Shown in pieces: positions 1 through 5,975 of a stretch of 8,410 nt of DNA. Origin of the DNA: Candidatus Nanoarchaeia archaeon (lineage in GTDB: Archaea > Nanobdellota > Nanobdellia > Tiddalikarchaeales > Tiddalikarchaeaceae); NCBI GenBank assembly GCA_028704265.1, contig JAQVLH010000042.1:1-8410 (forward strand). Direction: 5' to 3'. The translations under genes were made by a program, and so were the position numbers. Positions within the stretch are counted from its first letter, which is position 1, and each line of letters opens with the position of its first letter. Below the pieces are notes generated by a model that worked only from the letters and a program-made list of their open reading frames with translations, was not told where the DNA came from and did no database searches.

Positions 1-633
1 AATAAAAAATACAATAAATATTATAGTTAATAATAAAATAGAGACAAAAATGTTAATGTGGTAAGCTATTAATAATGCAAATACAAATGAGCATAGAAGT
101 AACGCAACCCATAAGAATCTATTCCAACATAAAATTGTGATGACATCAAATTTTGTAAAAGGAATAAGTGAAAAAAGCAAAAACAATAGGTTAATATCTA
201 TCATTTTTTGAAAAAATAAGGGGTTTAAATTAATACATATTGAAGAAATAATAATTAAAAAAATACTTGACAATATGCCTAATAATGAAATCCAGCCTTT
301 TTCATCAGAAGTTATTTCAGAATAACTTTTTCCTATTCTTTTCATAGATTTTTGAGAAGGAGTAGTAAATCCTAATATTGGAAAAATTACTGTTCCAAAT
401 GATAAAAGACTTAAACCTAAACTTACTATAAAAAAATTATAATTAAATATATAATTAGCTTCTAATTCATATTTTTTTGCAGAATATTTTTGCACTATTA
501 ATTTAAATAATGTGGAAATTGTGTATACAAAAAAATATATTATTACATTGGCAAAATCAAAAATGCCTGAGAGAATGGTTAAGCCTATAATTGAGATTAT
601 TAAATCTCTAATCTCTTCTTTTTTAAATTCCAT
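1..633 (-). CDS. Site-2 protease (M50)-like membrane protein lacking HExxH, C-terminus off the left edge
   Basis: The minus-strand frame is open from the ATG at 633 to the window edge (211 codons, no stop). It holds several hydrophobic segments at about residues 11-45, 62-90, 115-135, 147-158 and 172-210, so it is an integral membrane protein. The layout recalls small archaeal site-2 proteases. A tract 'EKGWISLLGILSSI' (111-124) sits where those have E-GKISLAGP-TNI, and 'LIPFTKFDVITILCWNRFLW' (156-175) resembles their LLP-PPLDG--I--WN--VW motif. The zinc-binding HELAH is not there: 'TLFKL' (41-45) occupies the place expected for it, and LDG reads FDV. From this I infer a catalytically dead M50 relative, perhaps a regulatory pseudoprotease. 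The alignment is from memory, so the family call is moderate; the membrane-protein call is firm. Confidence 0.62.
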   Translation of the reverse strand, partial: MEFKKEEIRDLIISIIGLTILSGIFDFANVIIYFFVYTISTLFKLIVQKYSAKKYELEANYIFNYNFFIVSLGLSLLSFGTVIFPILGFTTPSQKSMKRIGKSYSEITSDEKGWISLLGILSSIFLIIISSICINLNPLFFQKMIDINLLFLLFSLIPFTKFDVITILCWNRFLWVALLLCSFVFALLIAYHINIFVSILLLTIIFIVFFI

Positions 634-667
634 AGCACTTTTAATGTTTTCTTTATTTAAATAATTG

Positions 668-693
668 AATTATTTACTATATGGTAAATAATT
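668..693. promoter_or_regulatory. 26-bp palindrome, candidate operator between divergent genes
   Basis: The arms AATTATTTAC and GTAAATAATT are perfect inverted complements around a 6-nt centre TATATG, which itself pairs except for one T/G position. The site lies between the divergent starts at 633 and 775, 35 nt upstream of the minus-strand ATG and just beside the shared TATA-like region. A dimeric transcription factor bound here could control either gene. A chance AT palindrome is possible, but 12 of 13 symmetric pairs is high. Confidence 0.5.
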
Positions 694-697
694 ATTA

Positions 698-705
698 TTT
701 ATATA
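698..705. promoter_or_regulatory. TATA-like box (TTTATATA) in divergent promoter region
   Basis: TTTATATA, followed by an A-run, matches the archaeal TATA consensus and reads acceptably on both strands. On the minus strand it would start transcription near 672, giving a leader of about 40 nt for the M50-like gene and placing the palindrome at 668-693 across the start site. On the plus strand the start would be near 727, giving a leader of about 45 nt for the gene at 775. Confidence 0.4.
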
Positions 706-774
706 AAAAAATCACTCCTTTTTTCGTGAATAATCTAAAAAATTTCTTAATCCTTTAATTTTTTAATATTTGAA

Positions 775-1098
775 ATGATAAAATCAAATATTTATGAATG
801 GAATAATTTAAATCATTCTCAAAAATTGGATTATGTTTTAAAAAATAGTAAGCCTGAATTAAGCAAAGAAATAGATTATGCTGTTTATACCTATAAAAAC
901 GTTAAAAGAAGTAAGAAAATAAATTATTGTTTAATAATAGGAGGAGTAATATTAGGCATTTTGACTAAAAATGTTTCAGCAACGCTGTATTTAACTGGCA
1001 TAATTTCAAGCATTGCAGGAACATGCAAATATACTGGAGATTTAATAGAAAAGGATGATTTGGAATATGCTTTAGATGGAATAAAAGAAAAATTATGA
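775..1098 (+). CDS. Small membrane protein with two transmembrane helices, function unknown
   Basis: A 107-residue protein of a family I do not recognise. Residues 1-50 are charged and probably helical. Two hydrophobic helices follow, at about 51-64 (containing IIGGVILGIL) and 68-84, joined by a very short turn. A polar tail of about 23 residues closes it, rich in Asp, Glu and Lys. This hairpin topology puts both ends on the same side of the membrane, probably the cytoplasm because of the Lys/Arg cluster at 42-49 before the first helix. It starts divergently from the M50-like gene. The promoter of the next gene lies immediately after its stop, so it is probably its own transcription unit. Confidence 0.7.
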   Translation: MIKSNIYEWNNLNHSQKLDYVLKNSKPELSKEIDYAVYTYKNVKRSKKINYCLIIGGVILGILTKNVSATLYLTGIISSIAGTCKYTGDLIEKDDLEYALDGIKEKL

Positions 1099-1109
1099 AT
1101 TGCCAATAT

Positions 1110-1117
1110 TTTATAAA
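1110..1117 (+). promoter_or_regulatory. TATA box of the TrmJ-like gene (leaderless)
   Basis: TTTATAAA is centred about 28 nt before the ATG at 1142, the classical archaeal TATA-to-start distance, so transcription should begin at or next to the start codon. This decides the start of the downstream gene: a TTG at 1100 in the same frame would lie upstream of the TATA box and could not be in the transcript. Confidence 0.6.
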
Positions 1118-1141
1118 TCTTTAAAATATTCTAATAAATTA

Positions 1142-1804
1142 ATGATATCAGTAGCAGTAGTGGGCGCGCAGACTAGCGGGAATTTAGGAGCAATCTCAAG
1201 AGCAATGGCTAATTTTGGAATAAAAGACTTGTATTTAGTAAATTCTGAGTGCGAAATAATTACTGATGAAAGCAAAGCAAGAGCAATGCGTTCAATAAAT
1301 ATTTTAGAAAAAGCAAAAATAATTAAAGATTTAAGTGAAATTAAAGCTGATTACTTAATAGCAACAAGCGCTAAATTAGGCAGTTCAAGCAACATCCATA
1401 GGCTATATCTTACTCCAAAAGAGCTGGCAAAAAACATTGACTCAAACTTAAACTATTGCATAGTAATCGGAAGGGAAGATAAAGGCTTACTCAATGAAGA
1501 GATAAAGCAATGCAGTATCTTAGTTCACATTCCAACAAGCAAGGATTATAAAGCCTTAAACATCAGCCACGCCCTAACAATAATATTATATGAACTGTCA
1601 TCTAAAGATGACTGCTTAGAAAAACTGGCCAATAAGAGAGAATTGAAAGCAGTAATCATGAGATTAGATGAATTAAAAAAAGGCATCATCAATTTTGACA
1701 ATTTCAAAGAAGTATTTGTCAACGTAATTAACCGAGCATTCTTGCGAAAAAAAGAAGCAAGAGCACTAGCAGGATTATTAAAAAAAATCAAAGAAAATAA
1801 ATAA
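1142..1804 (+). CDS. trmJ: TrmJ-type tRNA (cytidine/uridine-32) 2'-O-methyltransferase, SPOUT family
   Basis: The 220-residue product uses S-adenosylmethionine to methylate a ribose 2'-OH; TrmJ proteins modify position 32 in the tRNA anticodon loop. The three SpoU/TrmH motifs are clear: GNLGAISRAM (13-22, with the conserved Asn14 and Arg20), the knot motif IVIGREDKGL (107-116), and IPTSKDYKALNISHA (130-144, with Asn140) followed by the helix ending YEL. An alpha-helical C-terminal region (about 155-220), rich in Lys and Arg, matches the extra domain of TrmJ. I chose the ATG at 1142 because MISVAVVG starts the first strand of the knot fold and a TATA box sits 28 nt upstream. The SPOUT methylase call is near certain; TrmJ rather than another TrmH-like enzyme is likely. 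The stop directly abuts the stop of the convergent slipin gene. Confidence 0.88.
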   Translation: MISVAVVGAQTSGNLGAISRAMANFGIKDLYLVNSECEIITDESKARAMRSINILEKAKIIKDLSEIKADYLIATSAKLGSSSNIHRLYLTPKELAKNIDSNLNYCIVIGREDKGLLNEEIKQCSILVHIPTSKDYKALNISHALTIILYELSSKDDCLEKLANKRELKAVIMRLDELKKGIINFDNFKEVFVNVINRAFLRKKEARALAGLLKKIKENK

Positions 1805-2692
1805 TTACTGCGACCCAGTTAAAGCATTCTTAACTTGCTGAATAAGTGCAGGTATATCTTCATCTTTCAAAGAGCCTTTGCTTAATCCAGCTCCAACGTT
1901 GCCTAAAATTTTCATAAACTCTGCAGGGAAAATAATTTTGCTTCCAGGCCCTTCACCCATTGCTTTCAAAGCCTCTAAATATAAATACATCATAGCTCTG
2001 TCATCTAAATGCTTAGCTCCTTCACCAATAGCTTTCATTACTAATTTTTTAGCTTCAGCTCTGAATCTTTCAGCTTGCAAATCATTAGAAGCAATTTCTT
2101 TACTTTGCATAGCAACAGCGATTTCCATAGGAGGAATAACCTCTTTTAACTGAATCATATTAACATCAATACCCCATTTCAAAACATCATTCTTAATAGC
2201 TTCAATTAAAATATCATTTAATCTTGATAAATTAGAAAATACTTCTCTCATGTTTAATTTTCCAATAACATTCCTAGTTTGGCTGATAATTAAGTTTTCA
2301 ATCCCTTTAGTGTAATTATCAATCTTTAAAATTGCTTTTTCAGCATCAATAATTCTATAATAAAACATTCCATTAATATTTAATCTTAAGTCATCTAAAG
2401 TGTAAGCTTCATCAACATTTAATTCAATCATTCTTGTTCTGGCATCAATTCTTGAGAATTCTTTTTCAAAAAAAGGCAAAACAACACTCCACCCTGGGCC
2501 AGCAACCCTGTTAAACTTTCCCATTCTAAAAATAATTCCTCTTTCAAATTCGTCATATTTTTTAATAAAAAACAAATAAAAGACTGTAAAAGCAACAATT
2601 AAAATGAATACATAAAAAGTCCAAGTTTGAAAATAAAACAATAAAGCAAAGCCTACAATAATTAATAAGGCAATAAATATATCTTCCCTCAT
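1805..2692 (-). CDS. Slipin/stomatin-like SPFH (Band 7) membrane protein
   Basis: A 295-residue protein of the prohibitin/stomatin class, which forms ring-like scaffolds on membranes and organises proteolysis and membrane domains. The N-terminus has a hydrophobic hairpin (about 5-43, FIALLIIVGFALL and FYVFILIVAFTVFYLFFI) and no signal peptide. The SPFH domain begins at about 46 (DEFERGIIFRMGKF), followed by GPGWSVVLPF (65-74) and the strand pattern RIDARTRMIEL. A predicted coiled coil runs from about 190 to 245 (MEIAVAMQSKEIASNDLQAERFRAEA in part). The C-terminal 'GPGSKIIFPAEF' is typical of slipins. Archaeal slipins are often encoded next to an NfeD-type partner protease; no such gene is adjacent here. 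It is divergent from the TatD-like gene and is read from its own leaderless promoter. Confidence 0.9.
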   Translation of the reverse strand: MREDIFIALLIIVGFALLFYFQTWTFYVFILIVAFTVFYLFFIKKYDEFERGIIFRMGKFNRVAGPGWSVVLPFFEKEFSRIDARTRMIELNVDEAYTLDDLRLNINGMFYYRIIDAEKAILKIDNYTKGIENLIISQTRNVIGKLNMREVFSNLSRLNDILIEAIKNDVLKWGIDVNMIQLKEVIPPMEIAVAMQSKEIASNDLQAERFRAEAKKLVMKAIGEGAKHLDDRAMMYLYLEALKAMGEGPGSKIIFPAEFMKILGNVGAGLSKGSLKDEDIPALIQQVKNALTGSQ

Positions 2693-2717
2693 AATGAATA
2701 AAATAATAAATTAGTAG

Positions 2718-2723
2718 TTTTAT
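2718..2723 (-). promoter_or_regulatory. TATA box of the slipin gene (leaderless)
   Basis: On the minus strand AGTATAAAAC gives TATAAA centred about 28 nt before the slipin ATG at 2692, so the mRNA should begin at the start codon. The divergent TatD-like gene starts only 43 bp away; its own box, perhaps ATAAATTA at 2705-2712, is weaker, so the two promoters overlap. Confidence 0.5.
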
Positions 2724-2735
2724 ACTTTACTATCA

Positions 2736-3461
2736 ATGAAATACGACATCCACTGCCATTTGACAAATAAAGAATATAGTAATCCAAACACAATAATAAC
2801 TGAATGTGAAAAAAATAATATTTCCATAATTCTTAACGGATTAGATTATGAAGATAATGAAAAAGTGCTTGAATTTTCAAAAACTTACAGCAATGTTCAT
2901 GCTTCATTAGGTATGCATCCTACTAATATTTTTGATTCAAAAATAATAAATCAAATAATAAAAAATAAAGATAAAATAATTTCAATAGGTGAAGTTGGAA
3001 TTGATTATAAAGAAGGAGTTGATGAAACTCAATTGATTAATTTTAGAAAAATAATCCAGCTTGCTGAAAAATTAAGCAAGCCATTAATAATTCATTCAAG
3101 AAATGCTGAAAAAGAGGTAATAAATGAATTAATCTCAATTCAAGTTCCAGCAATCCTTCATTGCTTCACTGGTAAAAAAAAATTATTAAAAGAAGCATTA
3201 AATAATCCTAATATTTATTTTTCAATACCTGCAAATATAAAATATTCGCAGCAATTTCAAGATTTAGTAAAAGAAATCCAAATAGAAAAACTCTTATGCG
3301 AAACGGATAGTCCATATCTATGGAAAGAATGTATGAATACTCCTTTAAATGTAATTTATTCTTATGAAAAAATATCCCAACTAAAAGGGATTTCTATCCC
3401 TGAGTGTGAAGATTTAATAGAAAAAACTGTAAAAACAGTATTCAAACTAAGCAATATTTAA
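2736..3461 (+). CDS. TatD-family metal-dependent hydrolase (DNase-like TIM barrel)
   Basis: A 241-residue protein of the amidohydrolase-like TatD family, whose studied members are Mg- or Mn-dependent 3'-5' nucleases acting on DNA. All metal ligands are visible in order: H6 and H8 in YDIHCHL, E86 in SIGEVGID, H120 in LIIHSR, H142 in LHCFTG, and D191 in CETDSPYL. The length is slightly below the usual 255-265, with short loops. The core family is certain; the substrate is not, since archaeal members are little studied. The downstream envelope gene begins 25 nt later but has its own TATA-like sequence, so co-transcription is possible but not shown. Confidence 0.9.
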   Translation: MKYDIHCHLTNKEYSNPNTIITECEKNNISIILNGLDYEDNEKVLEFSKTYSNVHASLGMHPTNIFDSKIINQIIKNKDKIISIGEVGIDYKEGVDETQLINFRKIIQLAEKLSKPLIIHSRNAEKEVINELISIQVPAILHCFTGKKKLLKEALNNPNIYFSIPANIKYSQQFQDLVKEIQIEKLLCETDSPYLWKECMNTPLNVIYSYEKISQLKGISIPECEDLIEKTVKTVFKLSNI

Positions 3462-3467
3462 AAATAA
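3456..3467 (+). promoter_or_regulatory. AT-rich TATA-like element before the envelope protein gene
   Basis: ATTTAAAAATAA lies about 26 nt before the ATG at 3487 and overlaps the end of the TatD-like gene. The position fits a leaderless archaeal promoter, but base composition here is so AT-rich that the sequence alone is weak evidence. Confidence 0.35.
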
Positions 3468-3486
3468 TTAAATCATCTAAAACCTT

Positions 3487-4878
3487 ATGCAAAAATATGT
3501 TATTTCAATCTTGTTCATTCTTGCAATAATGCCTATTGCTTGCGCTGGAATTGATATTAAAACAAGTGTAATAAATAATCAAGTAAAGCCAGGAGAGATA
3601 GTTGCTTACAATTTATTAATAAATAACACGGATATGTGGAATAAAACAGCAACAATATTCATATTATCAGATAAACTTTATGCAATTGAGCCAACATATT
3701 ATTTAGTTTTGCCTGCATATAGCCAAACTGTAGCAAAAATAAAAATAATTGTTCCAAATAATCTTGTAGCTCAAAGATATTATGAAGATGTTTTCATTAA
3801 ATTTAGCGATTTTACTGAAGTAACTCAAAGAATAAGTTATGATGTAAAAGGGCCTGAATTATATTTAAAACTTAATTCAATAGAAATTGATCAAGATATT
3901 AATCCTTTAGAAGATTTTAATTTAACTCTTACTATTGAAAATAATTATTTTGAAAAAGCAAAAACTGCTCTTTTGCAAATAAATGTTTATGATGACTCTG
4001 ACAGTTCAGTTTATTATACTTCAAAGCAAATTGATTTATTAGAAGGAGTAAATCCTTATAAAGTTCTTTTAAACATTAATGAGGAATTAGCCAGCTCTTA
4101 TTTGAAGATTAATGTTTCAATGAAATGGTATGAAATGAATCTTGGTAGCGTAGTTGGTGTAACAACTATAAAAGAAGAAGGAGAAATTGAATCCTTTTAT
4201 GAAAATAATAAAATAATAATTACTAATTCTAAAAGTGTTGCAAGCCAAGCTTTTGTTCAAGAGCAGCAAATAAACTTTTTTGAATCATTATTAATAAAAT
4301 CAGCAACAGTTCCATATTCAGTAACTTTAAATTCAATAATTTATGAAGTTCCAGCATTAAATCCAGGGGAAAGCATAACCTTAAGCTACGAAATAGATTA
4401 CTTAATACCAACACTAATCTCAATATTATTAATAGTAATTATTTATTTATCTTTAACAAGGTCTTTAATTGTTAAAAAAGAATTAAAAGATATAAAAGTA
4501 ACCCATAATTCTCTCAGCTTTAAAATAATTTTAAACATAACTAATGTGTCTAATAATAAATTTAATTTAAAAATAAGAGAATTTTTGCCTTCATTAATTT
4601 CTGATGTTTATGATTTTGGTACAGTTCGCGGAGAAATTAAACCAGTTGGCAAGCAAAAATATATTCAATGGAATGTTAAAAATTTAAAGCCAAAAGAAAA
4701 TGTTGAATTCTCTTACAATGTTAAGACTAAAGTTGGATTTTTAGGGGATTTAAAACTTGATAATAGCAGGGTTGAAATATTAAATGAGGAAGGAAAAATT
4801 GCTAAAATAGTAAACACTCAAACATTAATATTATCTGTAGGCCAAAAGAAAAAAAAAGTTGAAGAAACTGAAAATTAA
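3487..4878 (+). CDS. Secreted/envelope protein with signal peptide, beta-rich ectodomain and internal TM helix
   Basis: A 463-residue protein not recognised by name. Residues 1-20 form a Sec signal peptide (hydrophobic VISILFILAIMPIA, then cleavage after about ACA-G). Residues 21-300 are rich in beta strands and sequons such as NNT and NLT, with 'NQVKPGEIVAYNLLINN' and 'INPLEDFNLTLTIENN' patterns typical of Ig-like/CARDB domains of archaeal surface proteins (COG1361-type; inference). One transmembrane helix lies at about 305-323 (LIPTLISILLIVIIYLSL), followed by KKELK. A second strand-rich domain (335-450) ends in a Lys/Glu-rich tail (QKKKKVEETEN). If the signal peptide is cleaved, this gives an outside-in protein with the C-terminal domain in the cytoplasm. 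That domain again has 'ITNVSNNKFNLKI' Ig-like character, which would be unusual inside the cell. Confidence 0.7.
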   Translation: MQKYVISILFILAIMPIACAGIDIKTSVINNQVKPGEIVAYNLLINNTDMWNKTATIFILSDKLYAIEPTYYLVLPAYSQTVAKIKIIVPNNLVAQRYYEDVFIKFSDFTEVTQRISYDVKGPELYLKLNSIEIDQDINPLEDFNLTLTIENNYFEKAKTALLQINVYDDSDSSVYYTSKQIDLLEGVNPYKVLLNINEELASSYLKINVSMKWYEMNLGSVVGVTTIKEEGEIESFYENNKIIITNSKSVASQAFVQEQQINFFESLLIKSATVPYSVTLNSIIYEVPALNPGESITLSYEIDYLIPTLISILLIVIIYLSLTRSLIVKKELKDIKVTHNSLSFKIILNITNVSNNKFNLKIREFLPSLISDVYDFGTVRGEIKPVGKQKYIQWNVKNLKPKENVEFSYNVKTKVGFLGDLKLDNSRVEILNEEGKIAKIVNTQTLILSVGQKKKKVEETEN

Positions 4879-4892
4879 ACATTATCAGCATA

Positions 4893-4911
4893 AATGATTA
4901 AATTAATCATT
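4893..4911. promoter_or_regulatory. Perfect 19-bp palindrome between genes
   Basis: AATGATTAA and TTAATCATT flank a single A. The site begins 15 bp after the stop of the envelope gene and ends 21 bp before the TATA box of the next one. It could be an operator for the downstream gene or a weak hairpin at the 3' end of the upstream mRNA. The stem is nearly all A/T, so an operator is slightly more plausible. Confidence 0.4.
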
Positions 4912-4931
4912 ATTTAATTCAAGCAAAAGAA

Positions 4932-4939
4932 TTATAAAT
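4932..4939 (+). promoter_or_regulatory. TATA box (TTATAAAT), leaderless promoter of small gene
   Basis: The box is centred 28 nt before the ATG at 4964, the same spacing as for the TrmJ and slipin genes. Confidence 0.55.
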
Positions 4940-4945
4940 TAACGA

Positions 4946-4958
4946 TTTTTTCTTTTTT
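4946..4958 (+). terminator. T-rich terminator-like tract
   Basis: Six T, one C and six T on the coding strand resemble archaeal oligo-T termination signals. The tract lies between the TATA box and the start of the next gene, so it could stop read-through from the envelope gene without affecting the leaderless downstream transcript. Confidence 0.4.
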
Positions 4959-4963
4959 AAAAA

Positions 4964-5260
4964 ATGATAAGCAAATATTTTGAGGCAGTAAATAATCCTT
5001 ATAATGGAGCAAGGGAAATAATTTCAAAAGAGCAATTTCAAAATATTTTAAGAGTTAAATTACAAAAAACTCACAGTATTGAAGATTTAGAGAATGTTAT
5101 AGTTTCTGTTCATAATAAATTTAAAAATTCAACAGTCAGCGAGGATGAAATGTATATTGGTGATTTGTTTCAGGAGATTTATAATCCTAAACTTAATTCA
5201 TTAATTGCTAAAAAAATCTATGTTTACAATGAATTTTCTAACTATTTTTTGACTAAGTAA
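4964..5260 (+). CDS. Small soluble protein, probably all-helical, unknown function
   Basis: A 98-residue protein without membrane segments, cysteines or a recognisable motif. Its makeup suggests mostly helices: amphipathic stretches at about 16-32 (REIISKEQFQNILRVKL), 37-52 (IEDLENVIVSVHNKF) and 62-95, with aromatic residues late in the chain (YVYNEFSNYF). Codon use is like its neighbours. It lies alone between the envelope gene and tRNA-Asp, with a good leaderless promoter, which supports it being expressed. Confidence 0.6.
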   Translation: MISKYFEAVNNPYNGAREIISKEQFQNILRVKLQKTHSIEDLENVIVSVHNKFKNSTVSEDEMYIGDLFQEIYNPKLNSLIAKKIYVYNEFSNYFLTK

Positions 5261-5282
5261 ACTTTTCAAAAATAGTAATAAA

Positions 5283-5291
5283 GTTTAAAAA
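5283..5291 (+). promoter_or_regulatory. Promoter element of tRNA-Asp (GTTTAAAAA)
   Basis: An A/T-rich TATA-like box about 30 nt before the first base of the mature tRNA, which fits a short 5' leader removed by RNase P. Confidence 0.45.
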
Positions 5292-5318
5292 CTCTTTAAT
5301 GTCAATATTAATAATAAC

Positions 5319-5390
5319 GCTCTGGTAGTCTAGTGGTTAGGACATCAGCCTGTCACGCCGATAACCTGGGTTCGAATCCCAGCCAGGGCG
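5319..5390 (+). tRNA. tRNA-Asp (anticodon GTC)
   Basis: A full cloverleaf of 72 nt. The acceptor GCTCTGG pairs with CCAGGGC (one T-G wobble), the discriminator is G, and no CCA is encoded. The D arm GTCT/GGAC has GG in its loop. The anticodon loop CTGTCAC holds GTC at 5352-5354. The variable loop is TAAC, and the T arm is CTGGG-TTCGAAT-CCCAG. The anticodon stem TCAGC/GCCGA contains an A-C mismatch at the middle pair (positions 29 and 41, bases 5347 and 5359), which is unusual for a working tRNA. The last 13 bases are shared with the repeat that recurs at 6750, so the gene may be an integration site. Confidence 0.95.
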
Positions 5391-5522
5391 TCCTTATTTT
5401 CTGATAATTCCCAAAAGGTTGTTTTTAAAACCTCAACGGGATACTCTAAGAAGAAAATAGACTCTTATACAGTGCCAACTAAGGCCAAACTAAAAATACC
5501 CTACTGGAATGAATTAGAGTAA
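5378..5522 (+). repeat. 145-bp direct repeat, copy 1, beginning inside the tRNA-Asp 3' end
   Basis: Identical in length to 6750-6894, without gaps, and 139 of 145 bases match; the differences are at 5392, 5407, 5409 and 5508-5510. The first 13 bases belong to the tRNA T-stem, acceptor and discriminator. The remaining 132 bases are clearly richer in G and C than the surrounding DNA. They can fold into nested stems (CCC/GGG enclosing AGGTT/AACCT; TACTCTAA with TTAGAGTA enclosing CAGT/ACTG and GCC/GGC), and all six differences fall outside these stems. The block is also open in one forward frame, ending in VPTKAKLKIPYW-ELE and a TAA that coincides with the repeat boundary. An att site of an integrated element or a structured RNA are the main readings. 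Confidence 0.93.
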
Positions 5523-5523
5523 C

Positions 5524-5529
5524 TTTTTT
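5524..5529 (+). terminator. T6 tract after repeat copy 1
   Basis: Six T begin 2 nt after the repeat ends. An oligo-T run is the usual archaeal termination signal and would end a transcript that starts at the tRNA promoter and includes the repeat. Confidence 0.4.
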
Positions 5530-5550
5530 GAGTTTATTAAAAGAGAAAAG

Positions 5551-5558
5551 TTTTAAAG
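5551..5558 (+). promoter_or_regulatory. TATA-like box of the three-gene operon
   Basis: TTTTAAAG is centred about 27 nt before the ATG at 5581, fitting a leaderless start for the first gene. TATAATTA at 5560-5567 is a second candidate but too close to the start. Confidence 0.4.
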
Positions 5559-5580
5559 TATAATTACTTCTTTCTTAAGT

Positions 5581-5763
5581 ATGGAGTTAAGAGAGAGTTT
5601 TCTTGCTATTTATGCAGATTTGCCTTTGGGTTTAAGAAAAGAAGTGATTTTGGTAATGGATAAAGAGCCAATAACTTGGAATGTAGCATATATTGAGGTT
5701 TTTAATAAAACTGAAAAGAGCAAAAAAATTCTTAAAGAATTAAATGAGATGAGTATAATATGA
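5581..5763 (+). CDS. 60-residue protein, first gene of the protease operon, unknown function
   Basis: A small soluble protein without membrane segments. Its sequence is well structured for its size: helix 1-13, 'LPLGLRKEVILVMDKEPITW' (15-34), then 'VAYIEVFNKTEKSKKILKEL', probably helix, turn, helix. No family is recognised. The TGA stop overlaps the next ATG by four bases (ATGA), so the two are translationally coupled. The upstream TATA-like box and lack of leader support this start. Being coupled to a 71-residue gene and a clan CD-type protease suggests a role as partner, inhibitor or substrate, which is inference only. Confidence 0.65.
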   Translation: MELRESFLAIYADLPLGLRKEVILVMDKEPITWNVAYIEVFNKTEKSKKILKELNEMSII

Positions 5764-5975
5764 GTGAGGTTATTTCTGAAAAAGAAAAGCAACTTGTTAT
5801 TTTTAGATTAAGCAAAATGCCTGCAAATAAAAAAATATCAATAGGCTCTGAAGGGCAGTTCAATAAGGATGAATTAATCCAACATGTTGAAAATGAAGAT
5901 GCTGTTGGCAAAAAAATAGTTGAAATTCAAATGGCTTTTCTAAGAGCAATGAAATCAGGTACATTATATGCCTAA
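5760..5975 (+). CDS. 71-residue protein, second gene of the protease operon, unknown function
   Basis: A soluble protein with an N-terminal helix (EKEKQLVIFRLSKM), a short strand-turn 'KKISIGSEGQFNKDEL', then a long helix (about 35-66, ELIQHVENEDAVGKKIVEIQMAFLRAM in part). The pattern around FNKDELIQHVEN resembles a small helical adaptor or DNA/protein-binding module, but no family can be named. It overlaps the previous gene by four bases and the following gene by eight, so all three are surely one mRNA. There is no membrane segment and no cysteine. Confidence 0.7.
   Translation: MSEVISEKEKQLVIFRLSKMPANKKISIGSEGQFNKDELIQHVENEDAVGKKIVEIQMAFLRAMKSGTLYA

Noticed and set aside
924..1106. Minus-strand frame opposite the two-helix membrane protein gene
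   Set aside because: No promoter, and its residues look like the antisense of the real gene.
1100..1141. A TTG start at 1100 that would lengthen the TrmJ-like protein by 14 residues
   Set aside because: The extra residues have no family counterpart, the TATA box at 1110-1117 would lie inside the coding part, and the ATG at 1142 begins the SPOUT fold exactly.
1546..2153. Open frames opposite the TrmJ-like gene (1546-1791) and the slipin gene (1878-2153)
   Set aside because: Both are reverse-strand shadows of clearly identified proteins, with low-complexity Ser/Leu/Ala-rich translations.
4229..4423. Leu-rich minus-strand frame inside the envelope protein gene
   Set aside because: It is an antisense shadow: the Leu-rich makeup comes from complementary Asn/Lys/Ile codons, and there is no promoter.
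5391..5522. A group I intron, RNase P RNA, SRP RNA or box C/D RNA in the repeat
   Set aside because: The hallmark core motifs of these RNAs are not found; one CTGA box alone is not enough for a C/D RNA.
5610..5792. Minus-strand frame opposite the first operon gene
   Set aside because: It overlaps two tightly coupled plus-strand genes with better protein character.
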